A DNA stretch of 64,000 nt from an uncultured Christensenella sp. (GTDB taxonomy: Bacteria > Bacillota > Clostridia > Christensenellales > Borkfalkiaceae): contig CAJTJC010000011.1 in NCBI GenBank assembly GCA_910576655.1, positions 1 through 64,000 on the forward strand, given 5' to 3'. Positions 25,284 to 32,893 of the stretch are shown here, in pieces. A program made the position numbers and the translations under genes. Every line of letters begins with the position of its first letter. Positions within the stretch are counted from its first letter, which is position 1. The notes under the pieces were generated by a model. That model was not told where the DNA came from. It worked only from the letters and a program-made list of their open reading frames with translations, and ran no database searches.

Positions 25284-25295
25284 ATATTATACAAT
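25267..25295 (+). promoter_or_regulatory. Promoter of rpsF-ssb-rpsR operon
   Basis: TTGACA (25267-25272), 17-base spacer, TACAAT (25290-25295). The -35 box lies inside the end of the CCA-enzyme gene. Confidence 0.85.
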
Positions 25296-25306
25296 TTAAG
25301 CACCTT

Positions 25307-25327
25307 GCATACCGCTTGGTGGTATGC
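25307..25327 (+). promoter_or_regulatory. rpsF leader hairpin, possible S6:S18 binding site
   Basis: Stem GCATACC/GGTATGC in the 57-base leader, with CCG next to the stem on both sides of the loop region. The rpsF operon of Firmicutes is known to carry a leader RNA with a conserved CCG that binds the S6:S18 pair for feedback control; position and content fit, identity is inferred. Confidence 0.5.
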
Positions 25328-25352
25328 CGATTAAGTCCGGGAGGTAAAAACA

Positions 25353-25637
25353 ATGAAAACTTACGAGATGCTTTACATTTTAGACGCAGCCGTTTCCGAC
25401 GAGGGAAAGGAAGCGTTCGTAAAAAAGTTCGAAGATATAGTAGTATCTTCAAATGGTAAAGTCGTGTCCACCGACAAGTGGGGCGTTAAAAAGCTTGCTT
25501 ATCCCATCAAGTATAAGCACGACGGCTTTTACGTTTTAATGACTTTCGAAGCAGACAGTTCGGCAGTGAAAGAGCTTGACAGAGTTGCTGGCCTTTCTTC
25601 CGAGGTTTTAAGAAGAGTTATTACAGTTAAGAATTAA
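25353..25637 (+). CDS. rpsF: 30S ribosomal protein S6
   Basis: 94 residues, a ferredoxin-like fold: 'MKTYEMLYILDAAVSDEG', 'KWGVKKLAYPIKYKHDGFYVLMTFEAD' and 'SSEVLRRVITVK' are the standard S6 blocks. Binds S18 on the 30S platform. GGGAGG before ATG 25353. First gene of the conserved rpsF-ssb-rpsR operon. Confidence 0.97.
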   Translation: MKTYEMLYILDAAVSDEGKEAFVKKFEDIVVSSNGKVVSTDKWGVKKLAYPIKYKHDGFYVLMTFEADSSAVKELDRVAGLSSEVLRRVITVKN

Positions 25638-25647
25638 GGAACAGAAG

Positions 25648-26061
25648 ATGAACAAAGTATTTTTAATAGGAAATTTAACCCGTGACCCCGAATTGACGGA
25701 AACGACCTCGGGCGTGGCGCTTTGCCGCTTTGCTATTGCCGTAAACAGGAACTACGGCTCGGCAGACGGCGAAAGAAAGACCGACTTTTTCAACGTGGTA
25801 GCATGGCGCGGCCTCGGCGAAACGGTTGCCCGCTACGCCAAAAAGGGCAACAAGGTTGCCGTAAGCGGCTCGATAGAGCTTCGCAATTACGAGGACAGTC
25901 AGGGCGTAAAGCGCACGGGCGTTGACATCGTGGCTCAGGACGTGGAATTCCTGACGCCGAAGGGTAACGGCGGCGACGGCTTTGCCGAAGCTCCCTCGCA
26001 GCAAGGCGCTAAAAGGGCAAGCTTGCAGGCGTTTGACGACGACGGCGACATACCTTTCTAA
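25648..26061 (+). CDS. ssb: Single-stranded DNA-binding protein
   Basis: 137 residues. OB-fold 1-~105 ('MNKVFLIGNLTRDPELTETTSGVALCRFAIAVNR', 'TDFFNVVAWRGLGE', 'KKGNKVAVSGSIELRNYEDSQG'), short disordered linker and the acidic tip 'DDDGDIPF' that recruits partner proteins. Shorter linker than in many SSBs. Ten bases after rpsF. Confidence 0.97.
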   Translation: MNKVFLIGNLTRDPELTETTSGVALCRFAIAVNRNYGSADGERKTDFFNVVAWRGLGETVARYAKKGNKVAVSGSIELRNYEDSQGVKRTGVDIVAQDVEFLTPKGNGGDGFAEAPSQQGAKRASLQAFDDDGDIPF

Positions 26062-26084
26062 GCAGTTTATCAAGGAGGTCAATT

Positions 26085-26342
26085 ATGGAAGAAAACAAGA
26101 CGGCGGCAGCCCCCAAAAAGAGTTATAAAAAGATGCCCCGCAGAAGAGTTTGCGTATTCTGTCAGGAAAAAGTAACTGAAATAGATTATAAGGATATAAC
26201 CCGTTTAAAGAAATTCGTTGCGGAAAGCGGCAAAATTATGCCCCGCAGAATGACGGGCACCTGCGCAAAACACCAGCGCGAGCTTTCCACCGCTATCAAG
26301 CGTGCGAGAGTTTCCGCACTGCTTCCCTTCAAGGCGGAATAA
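26085..26342 (+). CDS. rpsR: 30S ribosomal protein S18
   Basis: 85 residues, basic. 'RRRVCVFCQEKVTEIDYKDITRLKKFVAESGKIMPRRMTGTCAKHQRELSTAIKRARVSALLPF'-type core spans the protein, including cysteines found in C+ zinc-type S18 (CxxC plus C...H). Binds next to S6 on the 30S platform. AAGGAGG before ATG 26085. Confidence 0.97.
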   Translation: MEENKTAAAPKKSYKKMPRRRVCVFCQEKVTEIDYKDITRLKKFVAESGKIMPRRMTGTCAKHQRELSTAIKRARVSALLPFKAE

Positions 26343-26348
26343 AAAAAC

Positions 26349-26382
26349 AAAGACCTTATTTAACGATAGGGTCTTTTTTTGT
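26349..26382 (+). terminator. Terminator after rpsR
   Basis: Ten-pair stem AAGACCTTAT/ATAGGGTCTT (one G-U) followed by TTTTT. Confidence 0.85.
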
Positions 26383-26391
26383 GTTGTAATA

Positions 26392-26420
26392 TTGACACGC
26401 GTTATAAAATATCGTATAAT
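26392..26420 (+). promoter_or_regulatory. Promoter of unknown membrane protein gene
   Basis: TTGACA (26392-26397), 17-base spacer, TATAAT (26415-26420), both perfect. Confidence 0.85.
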
Positions 26421-26444
26421 AATACAAAAAAAGGGGAAAAGTAT

Positions 26445-27017
26445 ATGGAATTATCGGTAAAAGACGAAGACGGTACATATTATTTGTACAACGAATCGTT
26501 CTGGACTTCCAAAAAATCGCTTACCGTTGACGGCGTTGCCGCTACCAAATTAGCGAAAAGAACTTTCAGGGTCGAGCGGTCGTCAAAACCGAGCGAAGAC
26601 CACGTTAACGACGGTCAAAACACGGAATTATCGTTCACCGCAGACGAAGCTTCGGCGCAGAAAAGTCAACCTGAATACGAAGATTTCAACATCAAAGGCA
26701 ATTTTTTAACGGGCGTAAGCCTCGTATCCAACAGTGGAAAGACTGTCGTTCTTGCCAAAAATAAGTGGTACGATTGGTTGATGATATTTTTTCCGGTAAT
26801 CGGAATTCCTTTCGGTATAATATTTTGCGGAGCTATAGGCGCATTTTTCTCGACACTGTTTACGATGCTTGCCGCTGTGTTAAACGCAAATATCGCGCGT
26901 TCCAAAAAACCTATTGCAGTTAAAATACCGCTTCAAATCGTTATTGGAGTAATAGCTAACGCGTTTTGGTTTGCTGTTTGGTACGTTATAGCGGTGCTCA
27001 TTTTATCTGCGCTTTAA
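26445..27017 (+). CDS. Membrane protein of unknown function
   Basis: 190 residues. Residues 1-~95 are soluble and polar ('YYLYNESFWTSKKSLTVDGV', 'FNIKGNFLTGVSLVSNSGKTVVLAKN'), looking like a small beta domain; the last ~80 hold three TM helices ('LMIFFPVIGIPFGIIFCGA', 'LFTMLAAVLNANIA', 'IVIGVIANAFWFAVWYVIAV'). No recognised family. ATG 26445 follows AAGGGG. It has its own strong promoter and terminator, so it is probably well expressed on its own. Confidence 0.75.
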   Translation: MELSVKDEDGTYYLYNESFWTSKKSLTVDGVAATKLAKRTFRVERSSKPSEDHVNDGQNTELSFTADEASAQKSQPEYEDFNIKGNFLTGVSLVSNSGKTVVLAKNKWYDWLMIFFPVIGIPFGIIFCGAIGAFFSTLFTMLAAVLNANIARSKKPIAVKIPLQIVIGVIANAFWFAVWYVIAVLILSAL

Positions 27018-27039
27018 TTAAGCAGGCAATAAAAATAAA

Positions 27040-27071
27040 AATGTTGTGGCTTTACGGCACAACATTTTTTT
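27040..27071 (+). terminator. Terminator between membrane protein and PAP2 genes
   Basis: Nine-pair stem AATGTTGTG/CACAACATT followed by TTTTTA. It ends just before the ribosome-binding site of the PAP2 gene. Confidence 0.85.
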
Positions 27072-27084
27072 ATAGGGTAAATTT

Positions 27085-28170
27085 ATGAAAAACAAATTAC
27101 AAATAAGATTGATACTTTGCGTATGCGCATTTATCAGCGTGTTTACCGCGCTTTTAATCGTCGCGTCGTTTTTCGATTTGGAAATTTCGCGCTTTTTAAC
27201 TGCGGGCAGCCTGCCCGACGGCGAATATTACTCGACTAACGGTTTTGCGCTTTTCGTCGAAATTCTCGGCTTTTCCGCGTTCTATTTTTCGGGCGCAATC
27301 GCTTCGATAATCTGCGTAAACGCGGCGCTGAAAACGTCCGACGGCGACAGGTTTTTCTTTATAAAAGAGCTGAGGGGTTGGGCGCACAAAATCATACAAG
27401 GAGTAATAATTGTCGGCTTTTCCGCGTTCGCGGTATACGAAACGTACTGCGTCGTGCACGAGGCGTTCAAATATCCCGAAAAGTATTTGCAGGACGCATT
27501 GCAGGGTACCAACGCCGCGTTTACGCTGAACAGCGGCTACCTTATAGCTGTGCAGGTGGTTTTTGCCGCGGTGCTTGCAGGCTTGATTTTGGCTTTGCTT
27601 GCGCGCGTCAAAAAGGAAACCGCTATTACGCTTCTGAAAATAGCCGTAATTTTGTTCGCGGTAGAGCTTATGTACCTTGCCGTGGTCGACGCGGTAAAAA
27701 CCCCGATAGGCAGAATGAGGTTCAGGACTATGAACGCGCTCGGCGACTTTTCATACTATACGCCCTGGTACGTCATAAACGGACCCCGCAACGCAACGAC
27801 GCTTGGAATAATAATTCCGTCGGGCGGAACGCCTTCCCCTGAAAGCCTTATAGGCGCTGCTTCCGATACCTGCAAGTCTTTCCCGTCGGGGCACACCTAC
27901 GGCGCGGCAATGTCGTTTGCCTTAGTATGCCTGCCCGACCTTTTCGAGCGGTTCAAAAAAACGTACCTCAAGGCTATCTGTTGGATAGCGCCCGCAGCGT
28001 ATACCGTTACGGTGGCGATATGCAGAATAGTGGTGGGGGCGCACTTTCTTTCCGACGTGCTCGTCGGCGGCTCTCTCGCGTTCGCGCTGGTTATGATTTT
28101 AAGGGAAGTCGTAATTTTAAAGGGCGCGCATTTCATGGCGTTTAAAAAATCGGCGCCGCAGGAAGAATAA
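27085..28170 (+). CDS. PAP2 superfamily phosphatase, membrane-bound
   Basis: 361 residues with about six to eight TM helices. The phosphatase signature is in three blocks: 'VKTPIGRMRFR' (first, weak K-x6-RP match), 'CKSFPSGHTYGAAMSF' (SGH) and 'CRIVVGAHFLSDVLVGG' (R-x5-H-x3-D). Such enzymes remove phosphate from lipid substrates such as undecaprenyl pyrophosphate or phosphatidate. An N-terminal extension of about 100 residues with two TM helices precedes the core. AGGG before ATG 27085; transcription may come by read-through of the terminator. Confidence 0.85.
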   Translation: MKNKLQIRLILCVCAFISVFTALLIVASFFDLEISRFLTAGSLPDGEYYSTNGFALFVEILGFSAFYFSGAIASIICVNAALKTSDGDRFFFIKELRGWAHKIIQGVIIVGFSAFAVYETYCVVHEAFKYPEKYLQDALQGTNAAFTLNSGYLIAVQVVFAAVLAGLILALLARVKKETAITLLKIAVILFAVELMYLAVVDAVKTPIGRMRFRTMNALGDFSYYTPWYVINGPRNATTLGIIIPSGGTPSPESLIGAASDTCKSFPSGHTYGAAMSFALVCLPDLFERFKKTYLKAICWIAPAAYTVTVAICRIVVGAHFLSDVLVGGSLAFALVMILREVVILKGAHFMAFKKSAPQEE

Positions 28171-28176
28171 AAAAAC

Positions 28177-28214
28177 AAAAGCCGCGTAAGCATTATGCTT
28201 ACGCGGTTGTTTTA
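28177..28214. terminator. Bidirectional terminator between PAP2 and xre genes
   Basis: Twelve-pair stem CCGCGTAAGCAT/ATGCTTACGCGG with a one-base loop, flanked by ACAAAAG and TTGTTTT, usable by both converging genes. Confidence 0.85.
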
Positions 28215-28215
28215 A

Positions 28216-28419
28216 TCATCTTGAATACCTAAAAAGATAATCGGCACTGACGTTTAATGTCTTGCAGATTGAAATTAATACGTCAAGAGAGGGTTCCCTT
28301 TTACCTGTACAATAGTTATTTACAACACCTTGTGACATAGAAATTTTTTGTGCAAAAGAGTTTTGGGATAAACAGTTTTCTTTTAACGCTTCATTTAAGC
28401 GGTCTTTGAATTTATTCAT
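28216..28419 (-). CDS. XRE-family repressor, small (switch arm 1)
   Basis: 67 residues, a single Cro/CI-type helix-turn-helix: 'FKDRLNEALKENCLSQNSFAQKISMSQGVVNNYCTGKREPSLDVLISICKTLNVSADYLF' pattern, with the recognition helix around 'SQGVVNNYCTGKR'. No other domain, so it must bind as a dimer of tiny subunits. The ATG at 28419 is seven bases from its -10 box and has no ribosome-binding site: leaderless, as lambda cI is from its maintenance promoter. Codon use is AT-rich against its neighbours, a sign of transfer. Divergent partner at 28527. Confidence 0.85.
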   Translation of the reverse strand: MNKFKDRLNEALKENCLSQNSFAQKISMSQGVVNNYCTGKREPSLDVLISICKTLNVSADYLFRYSR

Positions 28420-28426
28420 ATAATAA

Positions 28427-28455
28427 ATTATACGGCTTTTAGCAGTATTTGTCTT
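28427..28455 (-). promoter_or_regulatory. Leaderless promoter of minus-strand xre gene
   Basis: Minus strand -10 TATAAT (28432-28427), 17-base spacer, -35 AAGACA (weak). Operator copy 1 overlaps the spacer and touches the -10 box. Confidence 0.65.
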
Positions 28456-28502
28456 GACATACGGCTAAAAGCCGTATATAATTGATATGGCTGATAGCCG
28501 TA
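28431..28502. promoter_or_regulatory. Three tandem operators of the xre switch
   Basis: Three 17-bp sites of the form TACGGCT-N3-AGCCGTA: copy 1 28431-28447 (one mismatch), copy 2 28460-28476 (perfect), copy 3 28486-28502 (one mismatch). Centres are 29 and 26 bp apart. Copy 2 is exactly the 17-bp spacer of the plus-strand promoter; copy 1 overlaps the minus-strand promoter; copy 3 covers the plus-strand transcription start. Confidence 0.88.
28454..28482 (+). promoter_or_regulatory. Plus-strand xre promoter with operator as spacer
   Basis: TTGACA (28454-28459) and TATAAT (28477-28482), both perfect, separated by exactly the 17-bp operator copy 2. Confidence 0.9.
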
Positions 28503-28526
28503 AATCATTGATTAGGAAAAATAAAT

Positions 28527-28736
28527 ATGCAAGCATTAGTAAATTTCAATATCATTACGAAATATATAGAGAAGAACGGTCTGACGGTAAAAGAGTTTTG
28601 CAGGAAGTGCAAAATAAGCACTTCAACTTTTTACAAAATAAAGAGCGGTAAAGATTTTCAGTTGTTAGCGCTTTTTAAAATAGCAAATGTTATTGATATT
28701 CAAGTATATCGGTTTTTTGATTACTCAGAGGAGTAA
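28527..28736 (+). CDS. Small HTH regulator (switch arm 2)
   Basis: 69 residues, Cro-like helix-turn-helix: 'ITKYIEKNGLTVKEFCRKCKISTSTFYKIKSGKDFQLLALFKIANVI', recognition helix around 'STSTFYKIKSGK'. Differs enough from the 67-residue partner to be a separate family member. ATG 28527 has AGGA ahead of it and a ~38-base leader, unlike the leaderless partner. No phage, plasmid or defence genes adjoin; what the switch controls is unknown, and read-through in the plus direction would only meet the terminator. Confidence 0.82.
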   Translation: MQALVNFNIITKYIEKNGLTVKEFCRKCKISTSTFYKIKSGKDFQLLALFKIANVIDIQVYRFFDYSEE

Positions 28737-28737
28737 A

Positions 28738-28766
28738 ACAGCATTCGGCAGTTGCCGAATGCTGTT
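28738..28766. terminator. Bidirectional hairpin between xre and yggS genes
   Basis: Thirteen-pair stem ACAGCATTCGGCA/TGCCGAATGCTGT with a two-base loop; TTTTAC follows it on the minus strand, so it mainly ends the yggS operon. Confidence 0.8.
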
Positions 28767-28783
28767 AAGTGTAAATTCAAAGA

Positions 28784-29446
28784 TTAAACGTCGCGCTTGC
28801 CAAAAACGGCAGTTCCGAGGCGTATCATATTGCTGCCGGCGTCAATGCACAAACGGTAATCGCCGCTCATACCCATAGACAGTACGCTTATGCCCGGGTC
28901 GCCGTCCTTTAATTTATCGTAAGCGGTGCGCATTTTCCGCGCAAGCGAGGACAGCAGCGCTGCGTCGTCTGAGGCGGGCAGCATTGCCATAAGTCCCTTT
29001 ATTTTCAGCGCGGGCATTGCCGCTATGCGTTCGTAAGCAGAGAAAAGCTTGTCAAACTCAAAGCCGCCTTTTGTGACTTCGTTGCCGATATTTACCTGTA
29101 AAAGTATATTTAAGCTCGCGCCCTTTTTGTGCCCTGCAAGGGAAAGCTCTTCGGCTAAGTCTATTCTGTCAACCGAGTGGTAAAGGTCCACTTTGCCTAT
29201 CAGATACTTTATTTTGTTGGTTTGCAGTCTGCCGATAAAATGCCGTTTCGGGTTGCCCTCTATCGCGGCGTACTTTTGCGTAAATTCCTGTACGCGGTTG
29301 TCGCCTATATCGGTAATTCCCGCCCTGATTGCGGCGTTTATATCCTCGGGCGTCTGCGTTTTTACCGCCGCAACCACCGTCACCTTTTCGCCGTACGGGT
29401 TTACCGAAAGCGAGCCGAGCAGACTTTTTACGTTTTCTTCTATCAT
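28784..29446 (-). CDS. YggS family PLP-binding protein
   Basis: 220 residues. PLP homeostasis protein (PLPBP/YggS), an alanine-racemase-like barrel that binds PLP on Lys29 of 'VVAAVKTQTPE'. Other marks: 'DIGDNRVQEFTQKY', 'HFIGRLQTNKIKYL', 'LLQVNIGNEVTKGGF', 'LSMGMSGDYRLCIDAGSNMIRLGTAVFG'. Start ATG 29446 overlaps the stop of the ABC permease gene (ATGA), so coupled translation; longer upstream frame is the permease 3' end in another phase. Confidence 0.93.
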   Translation of the reverse strand: MIEENVKSLLGSLSVNPYGEKVTVVAAVKTQTPEDINAAIRAGITDIGDNRVQEFTQKYAAIEGNPKRHFIGRLQTNKIKYLIGKVDLYHSVDRIDLAEELSLAGHKKGASLNILLQVNIGNEVTKGGFEFDKLFSAYERIAAMPALKIKGLMAMLPASDDAALLSSLARKMRTAYDKLKDGDPGISVLSMGMSGDYRLCIDAGSNMIRLGTAVFGKRDV

Positions 29447-30204
29447 GCCAGCAGGTTGACCTTGTTCTTGATTACGTATCTTACGAAGAAGTAGCAGCCG
29501 ACTGATACCGCGGCGTAGAAGACTATGTTCACCCACATAGCAAGGTGTATCGAAACCTCAGCCATGGAAGAATTGATATGGGTGAATATTGCCTGATTGA
29601 AAACCGACCAGACGAAAACTATTCCGACATATATTAAAATTGCAATAGCCTTGCGGTTTTTAACCGTAAACAACTGACCTATGCACATTACGGTGTAGAA
29701 TACGAGGAACATCATAGGAACGTATACGATTGCAAAAAGAATCAGCTCGACGAATACCATGGGTTCGGCGTTGATAAAACGGTTAATCGAGTCGCCCATT
29801 TGCGCAAACGCATCGGTAATCTGCTGAATTACTTCCTCGGGCAGCCCTATAAAGAAGATGCAGGCGGACAGTATGCAGATTATTATGCTTGCAAACATTA
29901 CGGTTATCGCCGCAATGAGCTTGGACCATATAAGCTGGTCGGGCGTAACTGGAAGGGACAGAGTAAGGTATCCGTTGCTTGTAAACAGCGACTGGTAGAA
30001 GCTGTGAATTCCGAAGAAATAGCCTATAAAAAGCGTTGCCGCAACGGAAAACATATAAAACGATACCGAGGTTATCGCAAGACTTACGTTCGATGTTTCT
30101 ACGGTAATTCTCGTAAGTATTGCGAGCAGCAGCATTACGACAGCGGGTATCGCCGCAATGCGTATCGTGCTGAAAAGCTCGTGCTTGATAAGCTTGCCTA
30201 CCAT
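29443..30204 (-). CDS. ABC transporter permease
   Basis: 253 residues with six TM helices ('IAAIPAVVMLLLAILTRI', 'SFYMFSVAATLFIGYFFGI', 'LIAAITVMFASIIICILSACIFFIG', 'MVFVELILFAIVYVPMMFLVFYTVMC', 'IAILIYVGIVFVWSVFNQAI', 'IVFYAAVSVGCYFFVRYVI'). An ABC-2-like membrane subunit of an exporter; substrate unknown. ATGGTAG overlap with the ATPase gene ahead of it. Confidence 0.82.
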   Translation of the reverse strand: MVGKLIKHELFSTIRIAAIPAVVMLLLAILTRITVETSNVSLAITSVSFYMFSVAATLFIGYFFGIHSFYQSLFTSNGYLTLSLPVTPDQLIWSKLIAAITVMFASIIICILSACIFFIGLPEEVIQQITDAFAQMGDSINRFINAEPMVFVELILFAIVYVPMMFLVFYTVMCIGQLFTVKNRKAIAILIYVGIVFVWSVFNQAIFTHINSSMAEVSIHLAMWVNIVFYAAVSVGCYFFVRYVIKNKVNLLA

Positions 30205-30899
30205 TTGAACACCTCCCTGAAAATTTCGTCAAGCGATTTGCCTTCTTTTTCTTTAATTTCCGCAACGGGCGCGTCCAGCGCTATTTTGCCGCGGTTAAGA
30301 AATATAGCGTGGGTAAGTATCGGCTCTATATCTGCGATTAGATGCGTGCAGAGGAAAATCGTCGAGCCTTCCTTGCGGTTGGTCATAACCGTGTCGAGAA
30401 TAAAATCTCTCGCCGCAGGGTCGACGCCCGCAATGGGTTCGTCGAGAATGTAAAGCTCGGCATCGCGCGACATAGTGAGTATAAGCCCCAGCTTTTCCTT
30501 AGTACCTTTCGAAAGCGATTTGATTTTCTGCTTTTTGAAAATTTGCAGCCTGTTCAGCAGCGCGTCGCACTTTTCCATATTGAAGTCGCCGAAAAAATCC
30601 GCGCAGTACTTGACCTGCTGTTCGACGGTCATCCAGTTGTAAAGGTAGTTTGCGTCGGGCAGGTACGCCGTAATTTTTTTGGTTTCCGTGCCGGGCGCCT
30701 TGCCGTCTATAAGCAGCTTGCCCGCTCCCGGTTGAAGCATGCCCATTGCAAGTTTGATAAGAGTCGATTTGCCGCTGGCGTTGGGGCCGAGCAGTCCGAC
30801 CACGCCGCCGCGTTCGACTTTGAAGGATACGTTGTCCAGCGCGAGTATGCTGCCGTAGCTTTTAAACACGCCGTCACACTCGAATATGTAATCTCCCAA
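30198..30899 (-). CDS. ABC transporter ATP-binding protein
   Basis: 233 residues: Walker A 'GLLGPNASGKSTLIKL', signature 'SLSKGTKEKLGLIL', Walker B 'ELYILDEPIAGVDP', His-switch 'FLCTHLI'. Belongs to the drug/lantibiotic/ABC-2 exporter class. TTG start at 30899 is set by AAGGAG seven bases before. Promoter TTGATT-17-TATAAT on the minus strand (30957-30929). Often such pairs follow a GntR regulator; none is present. Confidence 0.92.
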   Translation of the reverse strand: MGDYIFECDGVFKSYGSILALDNVSFKVERGGVVGLLGPNASGKSTLIKLAMGMLQPGAGKLLIDGKAPGTETKKITAYLPDANYLYNWMTVEQQVKYCADFFGDFNMEKCDALLNRLQIFKKQKIKSLSKGTKEKLGLILTMSRDAELYILDEPIAGVDPAARDFILDTVMTNRKEGSTIFLCTHLIADIEPILTHAIFLNRGKIALDAPVAEIKEKEGKSLDEIFREVFKW

Positions 30900-30928
30900 A
30901 ATTTTTCTCCTTAAATATTAGTAAAAAT

Positions 30929-30957
30929 ATTATACTACGGGGCTTTTCAAAAATCAA
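30929..30957 (-). promoter_or_regulatory. Promoter of ABC-yggS operon
   Basis: Minus strand TTGATT (30957-30952), 17-base spacer, TATAAT (30934-30929). Confidence 0.75.
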
Positions 30958-30964
30958 TTATATA

Positions 30965-30992
30965 ATAAAAAAAACGACGCGTCAAGCGTCGC
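30965..30992 (-). terminator. Terminator of O-antigen ligase-like gene
   Basis: Minus strand GCGACGC/GCGTCG stem containing the stop codon in its loop, then eight T's. Confidence 0.8.
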
Positions 30993-32391
30993 TTTTTTCC
31001 GATTTTTCGAATATCGCCGTCAAGGCGCCGTAGATAATGGTAGGGAAAATATTGAATATATGATTGTCGAACAGGCAAATTACCAATATCGACAGTATGG
31101 TAAGCGCGATAAAGCTTCTTTGCAGCGTTATTTTTCTGAAAAAGCTTATTACCGTCTGGGTGCGGTGGATAAGGTATGCAATCAGTCCCACTATCCCGCA
31201 CGAGCTTAAAAGCTGTAAAATCGTATTGTGGCACATCAGCGGGATAAAGCCCAGTCCCGAATTGCCGTTATAGCTGAACTTGACGAAGAAGCCCGCCCCG
31301 AATATCGGCGACTTTTTGAAGTATTCTATCGCCTCGCGCCATATCGTCGTTCTCCCGCTTCCGTCAAGCTCTCCGTCGACAATCAGGTTTGACAAAATAA
31401 CTTTAAAGAATTTGAACACCTGCTCGTGATAAAAGCCTGCGAGAATTAATCCCACGGTCGCCGCGCCGAGAAGGACGCAGATATTAGGGAAGCGGTTTTT
31501 GCTTTTGATAAGCAGCATGCCTATGCAGAATGGATAAATTACTATGCCGCCGACCATTGCCTGTCTGCTGCACGAAAAGAACAGCGCGACGAACAGAATA
31601 AAGGAATAAACGGTATAGACGAAGCCCCAGCGTTTGCGTACCGCAATGTATATCGCCGCGGGCACGCACATTAAAAGCATAACGCCGTAGGTATTGTAAA
31701 CTCCCCAGCCGAAAATAAGCTTATGGCGGTTAATGGTGCCGTCGACGAAAAGGTCTTCCGTGGTGGCGTACGCGACGATAAGCTCGATTAATAACAGAAT
31801 ACTGAATGCAATGAACGAGTATGCTATCTTTTCGAAGCCGTTGGCGTCCAATTTTACGTTGTCCTTGAATACGCTGTAAATGCCGAGTATGCACGCGGCT
31901 AAAATGAACCCGAAAAGCAGATTTTTGGGTTTGTAATCCGCTGTAAATATTCCGTTGATAATAAGTATGAACGCGAACCCGCACACTCCGAAAAAGACGG
32001 GCGTAATTTTAAATTTGCCTTTAACCACCGTTTTAACCAGTCTGCATATCGCAGCGGCTATAAACAGCCCGACTATCGTAAAAATCTGAATATATATTTC
32101 GGGGCGGTGGTAGTAGTCGGAATTTCCCATCGTGGTGGAGGGGGTGTTTATAAGCGAAATCGAAACGCTCATAAAAAGGAACAGGTGCAGAACGGGCGTT
32201 ATATCTTCAAGCAGGAACAGCATCAAAATACCCGTCAGCGCAATGTAGTAAAAAAGCGCTACGTCCCAGCCGAGGTAGTAGCTCGCAAGCGTAAACGCCG
32301 CCGTTAAAAACGGAAAATATTTGGAAGATAAGACCTTTCGTATTATCTCCGCGGCTTTCGAAGCATTAAGCTTTAAGGTATCTCTGTTCAT
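30982..32391 (-). CDS. O-antigen ligase/polymerase-like membrane protein
   Basis: 469 residues with about eleven TM helices and a large extracellular loop between residues ~330 and 390, containing 'SGRTTIWREAIEYFKKSPIFGAGF', the family hallmark of Wzy/WaaL-type proteins (R and 'P..G.G'). Likely joins or polymerises surface polysaccharide units on the outside of the membrane. Its ATG 32391 is 13 bases after a -10 box with no ribosome-binding site. Next to amino-sugar and dehydratase genes, which fits a cell-surface role. Confidence 0.87.
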   Translation of the reverse strand: MNRDTLKLNASKAAEIIRKVLSSKYFPFLTAAFTLASYYLGWDVALFYYIALTGILMLFLLEDITPVLHLFLFMSVSISLINTPSTTMGNSDYYHRPEIYIQIFTIVGLFIAAAICRLVKTVVKGKFKITPVFFGVCGFAFILIINGIFTADYKPKNLLFGFILAACILGIYSVFKDNVKLDANGFEKIAYSFIAFSILLLIELIVAYATTEDLFVDGTINRHKLIFGWGVYNTYGVMLLMCVPAAIYIAVRKRWGFVYTVYSFILFVALFFSCSRQAMVGGIVIYPFCIGMLLIKSKNRFPNICVLLGAATVGLILAGFYHEQVFKFFKVILSNLIVDGELDGSGRTTIWREAIEYFKKSPIFGAGFFVKFSYNGNSGLGFIPLMCHNTILQLLSSCGIVGLIAYLIHRTQTVISFFRKITLQRSFIALTILSILVICLFDNHIFNIFPTIIYGALTAIFEKSEKSDA

Positions 32392-32403
32392 TAGTATTGC
32401 TAA

Positions 32404-32432
32404 CAGTATAACCTTTTATCTTTTAGTTGTCA
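32404..32432 (-). promoter_or_regulatory. Promoter of O-antigen ligase-like gene
   Basis: On the minus strand TTGACA, 17-base spacer, TATACT, then 13 bases GTTAGCAATACTA and ATG. Leader of about six bases, without a ribosome-binding site. Confidence 0.75.
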
Positions 32433-32517
32433 ACGTAACGGCCGATTTATTTTGTCAATTGCGATTTTGTAATTAAAATCCGTCAAAATTCGACGCAAAA
32501 AATTTTTAAAAACGTGT

Positions 32518-32523
32518 TATAAT
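32518..32523 (+). promoter_or_regulatory. -10 box of small gene
   Basis: TATAAT (32518-32523); the -35 region is poor. The motif CGTCAAAATTCGACG (32481-32495) lies just upstream and recurs with one change near 39106. Confidence 0.5.
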
Positions 32524-32542
32524 GTGGCAAACAGGTGTTTTT

Positions 32543-32758
32543 ATGAAAGAAAAAAACTTAGATAGCAGCAAGGTTCTTGATAAGCTGGTAAGCCACATTC
32601 TGATTAGTTTAAACGAGTTGTTTGACGTCAACGCCCCTTCCGATTTCAACGAGGGCGGCAGGTACGCGTATATCGAGTGTCTCGAAATATTAAGCCGCTG
32701 GTCGCGCTTTGCGGATTACGGCATAGAAAACGTAGAGGAAAAGTACCCCATAAAATAG
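32543..32758 (+). CDS. Small protein of unknown function
   Basis: 71 residues, acidic, probably helical ('SSKVLDKLVSHILISLNELFDV', 'RYAYIECLEILSRWSRFADYGI'). Not recognised. Real gene because of AGGTG five bases before ATG 32543, a clear -10 box and a strong terminator immediately after. ATG 32522 in the same frame falls within the -10 box and is rejected. Confidence 0.65.
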   Translation: MKEKNLDSSKVLDKLVSHILISLNELFDVNAPSDFNEGGRYAYIECLEILSRWSRFADYGIENVEEKYPIK

Positions 32759-32764
32759 TTTTGA

Positions 32765-32807
32765 AATATAGCGCGGAGCAGTAAAAACTGCTCCGCGCTA
32801 TATTTTC
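32765..32807 (+). terminator. Terminator of small gene
   Basis: Seventeen-pair stem from ATATAGCGCGGAGCAGT with an AAAA loop, followed by ATTTTCG. Confidence 0.9.
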
Positions 32808-32893
32808 GTTAAAAACTGCCCATAATTTTTATAGTGAAAACGTGTAATTATTCGACAAATTTCACGCAAATTTTACAATTTTATAATTTAGCG

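Noticed and set aside
28216..28736. Toxin-antitoxin pair
   Set aside because: Both proteins are HTH DNA-binders in divergent orientation with shared operators; neither resembles a toxin.
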